Origin: Deltaproteobacteria bacterium UBA6967
GTDB lineage: Bacteria; SAR324; NAC60-12
Length of the DNA: 7,447 nucleotides
Assembly (NCBI GenBank): GCA_002450295.1
Contig: DJYX01000162.1
Location: forward strand, 1-7,447
Direction of reading: 5' to 3'
The number at the start of each line of letters is the position of its first letter. The stretch's first letter is position 1. This document shows positions 1 to 5,908 of this stretch, piece by piece. Below the pieces are notes generated by a model. That model did not search any database. It worked only from the letters and a program-made list of their open reading frames with translations, and was not told the origin of the DNA. The position numbers were made by a program, and so were the translations under genes.

Positions 1-935
1 GTCGGCAGATTGAAGATGACGTTGACCAATGAGCGGTCCGGTGGGTTGACACTTGTCAGGAAGAAGTCGCTTTCATCGAGATAGTCATAAAGCAATTTGG
101 CCTTCTGCCGATTTTGCTTTTCCATGGCAGCTACACCCCCTTGCTCCTCGTACCACTCCAAGACATAGCGCATCACATAGACGGCAAACACATTGATCGT
201 GTTGTTCAGTGAATTTTGCGAATCAATGGCTTGGTACTGCAGTAACTTTGGAGTCTGCGGCAGGTGGTGTCCCAGCAAATCGTCTCGGACTACCACCAGT
301 GTCAGTCCAGCCGGACCCAGGTTTTTCTGCAGACTGGCATAGACCAGCCCAAACTGTGAGAAGTCCACTTCCCGGCTGAGGATGTCTGATGTTGCATCGA
401 TAACCAATGGGACTTCACCAGTCTGTGGGAAGTGATTCCATTGAGTACCATATAAAGTGTTGTTGGAAGTCAGATGCAGATAAGCTGAACCCTTCAGCCG
501 TTCCAGATCCTCAGCTTGGACGTTGGGAATTCGATTGTAGCGGTCTTCTCGTCCATGCATCCATTCTTCTGCGCTGCCGTAACGCTTGCCTTCCTCAAGA
601 GCCAATTCTCCCCATTTCCCGGTCACCGCGTAACTTGCTCGATTGCTGGCAGAGCGACTGAGGAGGTTGAGTGGTACTGCTGAAAACTGCATCTGGGCTC
701 CACCAGAGCAAAACAGGAGACGGTAGTTGTCTGGCAGTTGTGTCAATTGGCGGAAAAGTTGCTGTGTTTCATCCAGGATCGGCAGGAAATCCTTGGAACG
801 ATGGCTGATCTCCAGAATGGAGGCTCCACATTCCCGATAGTTGAGGAGTTCATTCTGAACCTTCTCCAGCACCGGTAGAGGGAGAACCGCTGGTCCTGGA
901 CTAAAATTGTAGGCGCGTTCGGCAAAGCGAGGCAT
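1..935 (-). CDS. serC: Phosphoserine aminotransferase, 3' end cut by window edge
   Basis: PLP enzyme of serine synthesis: it converts 3-phosphohydroxypyruvate and glutamate to phosphoserine and 2-oxoglutarate, and the same enzyme can serve pyridoxine synthesis. It is cytosolic. About 311 residues are visible against roughly 360 in the family, so the last 50 or so lie beyond base 1. Family marks I can read are YNFSPGPAVLP near residues 9-19, the GGAQMQF stretch near 78-84, and SLQKNLGPAG at 201-210, where K204 should be the PLP Schiff-base lysine. The conserved NTL..T segment near 159-164 and the VIDATSDILS strand near 178-187 also fit. The chosen ATG (complement of 933-935) puts SPGP at the usual place. 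No strong ribosome site precedes it. It begins 11 bases after the stop of the SPOR gene, so it is probably co-transcribed and perhaps translationally coupled. Confident in the family. Confidence 0.96.
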   Translation of the reverse strand, partial: MPRFAERAYNFSPGPAVLPLPVLEKVQNELLNYRECGASILEISHRSKDFLPILDETQQLFRQLTQLPDNYRLLFCSGGAQMQFSAVPLNLLSRSASNRASYAVTGKWGELALEEGKRYGSAEEWMHGREDRYNRIPNVQAEDLERLKGSAYLHLTSNNTLYGTQWNHFPQTGEVPLVIDATSDILSREVDFSQFGLVYASLQKNLGPAGLTLVVVRDDLLGHHLPQTPKLLQYQAIDSQNSLNNTINVFAVYVMRYVLEWYEEQGGVAAMEKQNRQKAKLLYDYLDESDFFLTSVNPPDRSLVNVIFNLP

Positions 936-946
936 GGAGGGAGCTT

Positions 947-1747
947 TCAATCTCGCGGCAAGAGGGCAGTGACAAAGAGATTTCGAAACAAGGGCTCTCT
1001 TCTTTCTAAGTACGTTTTGAGGCGCAAAGCTTCCTTCTCTTCACGATATCCTCCCGCGTAAACCCGCATGTGTTCAAAATCCAAGCGTACTTCAACATGC
1101 TCGAAGGTAATTCTTCTGGCATATTTGGCATTCAGCGCCTTCGTCAGACGGTCTGCCTGATCGACTTCCGGAAAGACTCCCAAGGAAATGCGATACCAGT
1201 CGTTTGGCTTGAGCACCTGAGCATATCCGTTCAAGCCAGGATCTTGGTTGATCTCTTCCGCTACAGCAGCTGATCGTTCGGAGGAATATAGTGGTTGGGA
1301 ACGAACTTCTCGGAAAGGCATACTTTCGACAGCGTTCTCAATTCGTGTCCGGTAACCTTGACGGGACAACAAACGGCGGTGTTCCCCAACACATTCACTG
1401 TCGAGACAATTCGCAACCTGCACATAATATTTGATGGGTAATGGAGGCACCTGGTTGGCATCAACCAACATTACTTCCTCTACCTCTAGCACTTCCTCCA
1501 CCTCAACATCAGGAGTATCCTTTTTACTCGGACTGAGCACCTCAAGAAGGCTGGTTGACTCGGACTGAGCGGGCTCTTCTTCCGTCAAGCTAATCGTTTC
1601 AACTGGCGGCGGTGGCGGCGGTGGCATCAACCACCCGACCACACCTCCGGCAATCACAACGAGCAGACCGAGAATCAAAGCAATGTTGCCTAATAATGAT
1701 AATTTGCTCGAACCCTTAGTTTTTCCGTTTTCTGAATCGGCTGACAT
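947..1747 (-). CDS. Single-pass membrane protein with two tandem SPOR-like domains
   Basis: 266 residues. Order seen: short polar cytoplasmic N-terminus (1-17), one hydrophobic helix (about 18-40), a run of seven prolines (42-48), an acidic low-complexity linker (about 50-99, many Glu and Val), then two modules that look like SPOR domains, about 106-178 (opening with YYVQVANC) and 184-262 (opening with WYRISLGVF, with a further VYAGGYREEKEA strand-helix). SPOR domains bind denuded peptidoglycan and often mark division or envelope proteins, so the C-terminus is probably periplasmic. Cys114 and Cys119 (CLDSEC) could form a disulfide there. The gene sits between rarD (34-base gap upstream) and serC (11-base gap downstream), which suggests an operon, though no functional link to serine synthesis is evident. 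The start ATG follows a GCGGGG stretch at short spacing. The SPOR assignment rests on pattern only; the exact role is unknown. Confidence 0.75.
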   Translation of the reverse strand: MSADSENGKTKGSSKLSLLGNIALILGLLVVIAGGVVGWLMPPPPPPPVETISLTEEEPAQSESTSLLEVLSPSKKDTPDVEVEEVLEVEEVMLVDANQVPPLPIKYYVQVANCLDSECVGEHRRLLSRQGYRTRIENAVESMPFREVRSQPLYSSERSAAVAEEINQDPGLNGYAQVLKPNDWYRISLGVFPEVDQADRLTKALNAKYARRITFEHVEVRLDFEHMRVYAGGYREEKEALRLKTYLERREPLFRNLFVTALLPRD

Positions 1748-1781
1748 TCTACCCCGCTGGTTTGCTAATCTGATCGCGAAT

Positions 1782-2702
1782 TCAAACTGATTCTCTATGC
1801 ACTGTCTGCGCCTTGTTTTCCTGCAGTAGCCTTGTCTGTCGCTGGATCTGACTCAAGTAAATCACCACGGCAATCCAGATCAGTCCAAAAGAGATCGCCT
1901 GGATCTGACTGAAGGGTTCTTCATACAAAAAAATCCCCAGTAGAAAAAAGCAGGTAGGCGCAATGAATTGCAGCAAGCCCAGGGTCGCTAGCGGAAGTCT
2001 TCGGGCGCCAGCTGCAAACAGTAGCAGTGGCAGAGAAGTAATCACGCCAGTGGTTGCCAGTAGTAGACTCAAATCCCAGTTGCTCCCAAAATACAGCCCA
2101 TCAGACTGCGACAGATACCATAATAATATGAAAGACAGTGGCATCAGGATCACCATTTCCATCCAGAGACCCAGCATCCCCTGCACCTGAATCACTTTGC
2201 GCATCAAGCCATAGCCTGCAAAGGTCAGCGCAATGATCAGCCCCAGCCAGGGGAATTGTTCCGCTTGCCGCATCAGGTTGATCAGGGCCAAGGCTGTGAG
2301 CCCAATCGCCAGCCATTGCCAGGAGCTGAAGCGCTCACGCAGAAAAAGAAAACCAAAGAGGATGTTTAACAACGGAACAATGAAATAGCCCAAGCTGACC
2401 TCCAGCACTCGATCCTGCTGGACTGCCATCACATAGCTCAGCCAATTTCCGACAAGTAGCAGAGCACTGAAAATCAAACCAACCAGACGCTGACGTTCTT
2501 TTAGAATCGATCCCCAACCCCCTGCTGGAGGCTGCCAGAGCAAGATCGCCCATGTGAACACGAAGGACCAAACAATGCGGTGAGCGATCACTTCGAGGGC
2601 AGTTGTGGGGGCCAGGGTTTTCCAATAAATCGGTAAGAAACCCCAGAGAAGGAAGGCAGAGACCGCACAGATCATCCCACGATCCTGCTCATTCTCTAAC
2701 AA
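1782..2702 (-). CDS. rarD: RarD-type permease, EamA/DMT superfamily
   Basis: About 306 residues and roughly ten hydrophobic helices, the usual size of RarD in the drug/metabolite transporter superfamily. Inner-membrane protein; the substrate of RarD is not established (the E. coli name refers to chloramphenicol sensitivity). Recognisable family stretches are FLLWGFLPIYWK (18-28 region), HRIVWSFVF (41-49), GYFIVPLLNILFG (105-117) and the C-terminal ARRLPLATLGLLQFIAPT block (about 233-250). Start choice is ambiguous. A TTG at 2700-2702 gives an N-terminus of the same length as E. coli RarD, but the ATG nine codons later (2673-2675) has a better ribosome site (AGGA seven bases upstream). An in-frame TAA lies just upstream of the TTG. 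It is first of three minus-strand genes, so the operon promoter should be in 2703-2800, where I see only weak AT-rich candidates (TATAGA near 2723-2728). Confidence 0.93.
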   Translation of the reverse strand: MLENEQDRGMICAVSAFLLWGFLPIYWKTLAPTTALEVIAHRIVWSFVFTWAILLWQPPAGGWGSILKERQRLVGLIFSALLLVGNWLSYVMAVQQDRVLEVSLGYFIVPLLNILFGFLFLRERFSSWQWLAIGLTALALINLMRQAEQFPWLGLIIALTFAGYGLMRKVIQVQGMLGLWMEMVILMPLSFILLWYLSQSDGLYFGSNWDLSLLLATTGVITSLPLLLFAAGARRLPLATLGLLQFIAPTCFFLLGIFLYEEPFSQIQAISFGLIWIAVVIYLSQIQRQTRLLQENKAQTVHRESV

Positions 2703-3006
2703 GTAATTGATCTCATATTATTTTCTATACTTACAAAACTTGCGAAGGGAGCACTTGAAACGGAAATCATATCGCTGCCTCGCTAATCAACACAATCTGA
2801 AAGAGATGCAATTTGATAGCAGGGGTACTGAGCAGGTCTAGAGGTATGTGGTAGGACTGAGTTCAAGTCAGTTTATGGATATATGTAGCATTAGTGTCGC
2901 TGCAAGTAAGAAAACATATCGGCATTTGAAGGATAAAATGCGAAAGACTCGAATGGCAGATGACTAGGGCAACATGAAAATAGAGGAGTTGAAGCCTTAA
3001 AATATA
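2703..3006. other. Intergenic stretch without a convincing gene
   Basis: This should contain the promoter of the rarD operon on the minus strand, close to 2703-2760, but no good -35/-10 pair stands out. A 30-codon plus-strand reading frame (2875-2967, beginning MDICSIS and ending RMADD) has an ATG but no clear ribosome site and no family I recognise; I do not call it a gene. A small perfect stem (ACTGA/TCAGT, 2856-2872) resembles a tRNA T-arm but has no other tRNA arms around it. Confidence 0.5.
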
Positions 3007-3042
3007 AATCGTGTTAACACGATTCACTCCATCTCAACCCAC
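3007..3042 (+). repeat. Bipartite palindromic repeat, copy 1
   Basis: Perfect 18-base dyad AATCGTGTTAACACGATT at 3007-3024, followed by CAC, a six-base variable spacer, then the box TCAACCCAC at 3034-3042. Copy 2 (3322-3357, inverted) matches 28 of 36 bases without gaps. Copy 3 (5541-5577, direct) is identical for the first 23 bases and has the same second box with one extra spacer base. Read on the minus strand, the second box contains the TGA of the minus frame ending at 3034. No T-run follows and there is no loop, so it is more like a protein-binding or recombination site than a terminator. Confidence 0.9.
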
Positions 3043-3252
3043 CACTGCGCCAGATTCTGGCAATCCCTTCAAATCAACAGAAGCTGCCCTAGTCTGCGTA
3101 CTCAGATCCGCTGGCTCTGCTTGCACTCGCTTCCCTTTACTTCTAATTCTGCGATTCACCCAAACACCAGAAATCGTAAATAAGTGGTGTTTTGGAGGAT
3201 TACCCACGTGTGTGATACCAGCATCACCCAAATTGAGCACGTCTACTACCAT
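3034..3252 (-). other. Doubtful open frame ending inside repeat copy 1
   Basis: A 72-codon minus-strand frame from ATG 3250-3252; the frame stays open upstream to a TAG just before 3300. The product is basic in the middle (VNRRIRSKGKR) and ends LPESGAVVG. I recognise no domain. It overlaps, antisense, the recombinase-like scrap at 3184-3330, so both cannot be functional over the shared part. Its last dozen codons and trailer loosely resemble, at DNA level, the end of the plus-strand scrap at 3330 (a ...G..VV. ending with the stop in the conserved box, then GTGAATCGTG). It may therefore be another recombinase tail rather than a gene. Low confidence that it is expressed. Confidence 0.2.
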
Positions 3253-3330
3253 TTGAACTACACGATACGCGTCACCAATGTGGTGGCTGACTACAGACTA
3301 GATTCTGATGGGACAATTTGCGTGGTTTGA
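3184..3330 (+). pseudogene. C-terminal scrap resembling a tyrosine recombinase
   Basis: After an in-frame TAA at 3181-3183, 48 codons remain open to TGA 3328-3330. The key stretch is CDTSITQIEHVYYHLN, which matches the end of many phage-type integrases (pattern GTS...IE..Y.HL), with the nucleophilic tyrosine expected at the first Y of VYYHL. The tail ADYRLDSDGTICVV then runs to the stop. The upstream catalytic region (first Arg, HxxR) is not found in any plus frame between 3025 and 3183, so this is a fragment, not an enzyme. The stop codon lies inside the second box of repeat copy 2, nine bases before the sequence matching GTGAATCG finishes and the palindrome core begins. Alternative: chance resemblance in a short frame, though the spacing of I-E, Y and H-L is the family's. 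Confidence 0.5.
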
Positions 3331-3357
3331 ACTTTGGTGAATCGTGTTGACACGATC
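3322..3357 (-). repeat. Bipartite palindromic repeat, copy 2 (inverted)
   Basis: On the plus strand: box GTGGTTTGA (3322-3330), a six-base spacer, GTG, then the dyad AATCGTGTTGACACGATC (3340-3357). This is copy 1 in inverse orientation. The dyad carries two changes from the perfect form: the centre is TTGA instead of TTAA, and the last base breaks the outermost pair. The box contains the stop of the recombinase-like scrap. Copies 1 and 2 together bound a 351-base segment like terminal inverted repeats, and copies 2 and 3 flank the phosphatase gene with their second boxes pointing outward. Confidence 0.88.
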
Positions 3358-3375
3358 TGAATTTTTACCTACTAA
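3347..3375 (+). promoter_or_regulatory. Possible sigma70-type promoter starting in repeat copy 2
   Basis: The variant centre of copy 2 creates a perfect TTGACA (3347-3352). Seventeen bases later lies TACTAA (3370-3375), a poor -10. A more AT-rich TATAAA at 3403-3408 is too far away to pair with this -35 and has no good -35 of its own. It lies 60 bases upstream of the phosphatase ATG. If used, the dyad would act as an operator overlapping the -35. Weak evidence. Confidence 0.25.
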
Positions 3376-3434
3376 CAACTCAGCCTTCTCCAATAAAATT
3401 ACTATAAATTATTCTAGCAATTAAGTGATGCTCC

Positions 3435-5528
3435 ATGAAAATATTTAAGTTTACACTGTATTTGCTAATTTTCTTATTTCTAATTTCTTCAAAATCGTTT
3501 TCCCAAGAACCATACATAATAACGTCAGAATCGCTTGAAATAATACCAAATAAACATCTTAGTTTCTTGGAAGGTTTTGACGAGACCGTTTCATTTGAAG
3601 TTCTAGAGAGCGTAGAGTGGTCTGACAGACTGCTTGATGCACAATCAATGGTAGATGGTTATTGGGTTCGTTTTGTAGTAAAGAACATTTTAAAAACAGA
3701 TAAGATAGGGCTTTCCCATAATTTTAATTATGAAAAGAAAATATTCATTAAAAATTCATTAGGTGTCGATGAATTTAGCTATTGGAGAGCTGGCATTGAT
3801 AAACATTTTGAAGAAACTCATATTGGTTCTGAATTTCGTATTAACATTCCAAAAAATGAAAAAACAATCATCTATAATTTTTTCAGAAATTATCCAGTTG
3901 ATCGATTTAATTCAATGGATAATTATCATCGAATGATGATTGGTTCATGGGAATCTGTGAGAAATAAAGAATTCTTTAGACTTATAGGTAAAACAATATT
4001 TATAGCCCCAGTTTTTCTGTTTGGAATTTATTACTTTTTTGTTTATCTAATTTCAAAAGGAAATTATATTTGGCTATCTTTAGCGCTCTTACTCATATCC
4101 TTTCACGAAGTATTTGGAGTCACAGGTTTATTGACCAATCATCTGGGAATTTATTCATTCTTTCCCTCGATAGCTTCAGTAAGTGGAATGATTTTTTTTG
4201 TGCCTTTACTATTTCTTATTTTATCACAGTTTTTCCGAAAAACTTTAAAAATAAAAGAAAAATTTCCAAAATTGAATAAAATTTATTTAGGTATTATTTG
4301 GTTTTATATTATAGTTGTTCTCATAAACTTTATTCTTTTACTAAATTGGCCAAATGAAGAGCAAATTAATCTGGTAAAGTATCCTCCAGATAACCTAGGT
4401 CCTGGTGTAATCAAACTTCATCAGTTCATAATACCTTTCTTCATTTTGCTTTTGATATCTATCATAGTTGCATTCTTATCTTGGCGCAAAGGCAGTTCAG
4501 CTTCAGGTTACTTATGCTTGTCTTTCTTGCTACCTTTTCTGTCGATACCTGTTGCAGCAACAACTTATCTCATATTTGATGGATTTAATTGGCATTTTTG
4601 GTCGATTATACAACCTATTGTAGGATTTTTATTTCTGGGAATGTTTGTCACTTTTGGATTTTCTGTTGCTCAAGGCATGAATGATCTCAAACAAGAATTT
4701 ATAGATAGACAAATTGAATTAAATAATGAACTTGAATCTAAGGTAAATGCTAGAACGGCTGATTTAACGAAAGCAAATTTAATGATCACTGACAGTATCA
4801 ACTCTGCCAGTGCTATTCAAAACGCAATACTCCCTGAAATTAATGCTGATTCGCATGGCTTCAAAGAGTTTAAATATGTTTGGGAACCTAGAGATATTGT
4901 AGGCGGTGATTTCTACTGGATTGGTCAAAAAGAAAGCTGGACAAGTCTGATTGTTGCTGACTGTACTGGTCATGGAATCCCAGGTGCTTTTATGACGCTG
5001 ATCTCAAGTACTCTGCTAGATAGAGTCGCAAACTTAAGTGATTTAAGTCAACCAGATCGAATATTAGATCAATTGGATGAACTGTTAGAAAGCACCTTAA
5101 AGTACAGAGAGGGTGGCAATACTAATTTTGGACTCGATTGTGGTATCATTTGCTTCTCTCAGAAACACAATCTTTTGCGCTATGCTGGTGCTAAGACCAA
5201 TCTCTATCAGAAACTTGATGAAGAGGTAGTTGAGATCAAGGGCGATAAGAAAAGCTTGGGATATGAAAGGAAAGAGCACCCAATCAAATTTAAAGTTAGT
5301 GAGTTTGGCTTAGACCAAAACTCTTCCTTCTTCATCTTTTCAGATGGGGTGACTGATCAAGTTGGAGGAGAGAAGAAACTGATGTATGGGAAGAAACGAG
5401 TGATTGCTCACATCAAAGAAGCAGTTGATGTCCGGTCTGCCGTCAACAATATTGTTGCTGACATCAATCAGTACCAGGCAGGACACAAGAGGAGGGATGA
5501 TCTAACGCTCTTTGGATTTGCTGTCTAA
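3435..5528 (+). CDS. Membrane sensor with 7TMR-DISM-like region and SpoIIE/PP2C phosphatase domain
   Basis: 697 residues. Signal peptide about 1-24 (hydrophobic stretch ending SFSQ). Periplasmic beta-rich region about 25-180, of the kind called 7TMR-DISMED2 (YWVRF near 76-80 is typical). Seven membrane helices at about 187-206, 211-230, 246-266, 283-303, 329-349, 358-381 and 389-411. Charged coiled coil about 415-465. SpoIIE-type serine phosphatase domain about 478-697. Phosphatase motifs are GGDFYW (490-495, Asp492), VADCTGHGIPGAFM (507-520, Asp509), FSDGVTDQ (635-642, Asp637) and RRDDLTLFGF (686-695, Asp688/689), so the metal-binding aspartates are present and it is probably active. Such proteins sense an extracytoplasmic ligand and dephosphorylate a partner, often an anti-sigma-antagonist of STAS type; no such partner is in the window. 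ATG 3435 is preceded by only a weak ribosome site. The first two thirds is very AT-rich (lines near 17-22% GC), while the 3' end approaches 45%, unlike flanking genes near 50%. Palindrome copies 2 and 3 flank it. Confidence 0.93.
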   Translation: MKIFKFTLYLLIFLFLISSKSFSQEPYIITSESLEIIPNKHLSFLEGFDETVSFEVLESVEWSDRLLDAQSMVDGYWVRFVVKNILKTDKIGLSHNFNYEKKIFIKNSLGVDEFSYWRAGIDKHFEETHIGSEFRINIPKNEKTIIYNFFRNYPVDRFNSMDNYHRMMIGSWESVRNKEFFRLIGKTIFIAPVFLFGIYYFFVYLISKGNYIWLSLALLLISFHEVFGVTGLLTNHLGIYSFFPSIASVSGMIFFVPLLFLILSQFFRKTLKIKEKFPKLNKIYLGIIWFYIIVVLINFILLLNWPNEEQINLVKYPPDNLGPGVIKLHQFIIPFFILLLISIIVAFLSWRKGSSASGYLCLSFLLPFLSIPVAATTYLIFDGFNWHFWSIIQPIVGFLFLGMFVTFGFSVAQGMNDLKQEFIDRQIELNNELESKVNARTADLTKANLMITDSINSASAIQNAILPEINADSHGFKEFKYVWEPRDIVGGDFYWIGQKESWTSLIVADCTGHGIPGAFMTLISSTLLDRVANLSDLSQPDRILDQLDELLESTLKYREGGNTNFGLDCGIICFSQKHNLLRYAGAKTNLYQKLDEEVVEIKGDKKSLGYERKEHPIKFKVSEFGLDQNSSFFIFSDGVTDQVGGEKKLMYGKKRVIAHIKEAVDVRSAVNNIVADINQYQAGHKRRDDLTLFGFAV

Positions 5529-5540
5529 ATTTACTCCCAC

Positions 5541-5577
5541 AATCGTGTTAACACGATTCACTCTCATATCAACTCAG
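5541..5577 (+). repeat. Bipartite palindromic repeat, copy 3
   Basis: Perfect dyad AATCGTGTTAACACGATT (5541-5558), then CAC, a seven-base spacer and TCAACTCAG (5569-5577). The first 23 bases equal copy 1, and similarity continues weakly beyond the second box (CTGC..GCC in both). It begins 12 bases after the phosphatase stop and ends 9 bases before the stop codon of the minus-strand recombinase remnant. There is no T-run on either strand, so it is not a standard terminator despite lying between convergent reading frames. Confidence 0.9.
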
Positions 5578-5586
5578 CTGCTCGCC

Positions 5587-5908
5587 TCATTTACCATCAT
5601 TCACATCAATGTAGCGTTGGGTAGTCTGTATGCTCGCATGTCTCGCCAATTCTGCTAGTCTCCTAATTCCTACTCCTTCCACACTGAGTTCTGTCAACCA
5701 GATTCTCCTACTACTGTGACTGGTCGCATCCACTATGCCTGCTCTGGTACCAAGTCTTTGTAAGTGCTGGGCGTACTGTAAGGCATTAATTCTTCTGTGT
5801 GCTGAACAAATAGTGATCTCTGCTCTCTCTGCAAAGCTTCTTTGCATCTTCATTTTTCTGTTGGAACTCACTTATTTGCAAACCAATCAAATCAGGCTGG
5901 TCAGACAT
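5587..5908 (-). pseudogene. Tyrosine recombinase (phage-integrase family), truncated and frameshifted
   Basis: The C-terminal catalytic part of a tyrosine recombinase. In the frame open from GTG 5869-5871 to TGA 5587-5589 (94 codons) I read RAGIVDATSHSSRR, then GVGIRRLAELARHASIQ and TTQRYIDVND. These give the HxxR pair (H52, R55), the third-position His (H78, in ARHAS where AGHKS is usual) and the nucleophile Tyr87. The N-terminal DNA-binding domain and the first catalytic Arg are absent. A second frame, ATG 5906-5908 to TAA 5786-5788 (40 codons), ends in DHYLFSTQKN, which is the segment that normally precedes the HxxR region. A third frame gives PYSTPSTY between them. One or two frameshifts therefore broke an older gene. 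It is most likely dead. Its 3' end faces repeat copy 3, and it converges with the phosphatase gene. Typical relatives are 300-400 residues. Confidence 0.8.

Noticed and set aside
407..661. 84-codon plus-strand frame opposite serC
   Set aside because: It is antisense to a well-conserved, clearly recognised serC coding region.
2856..2872. tRNA T-arm-like stem ACTGA-GTTCAAG-TCAGT
   Set aside because: The loop is out of register for a T-loop and no acceptor, D or anticodon arm can be found around it.
2875..2967. 30-codon plus-strand frame (MDICSIS...RMADD)
   Set aside because: It has no clear ribosome site and no family match; a short open frame of this size is expected by chance.
3011..3256. 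81-codon plus-strand frame starting in repeat copy 1
   Set aside because: It begins with GTG inside the palindrome, has no ribosome site or recognisable family, and overlaps the better-supported recombinase-like frame in another phase.
5541..5558. Palindrome copy 3 as a rho-independent terminator of the phosphatase gene
   Set aside because: The dyad has no real loop, is only 7 of 18 GC, and no T-run follows on either strand.
3007..5577. Integron gene-cassette attC sites
   Set aside because: The repeats are 36-37 bases with a near-loopless dyad and lack the GTTRRRY and RYYYAAC core boxes; no IntI-type integrase is visible.
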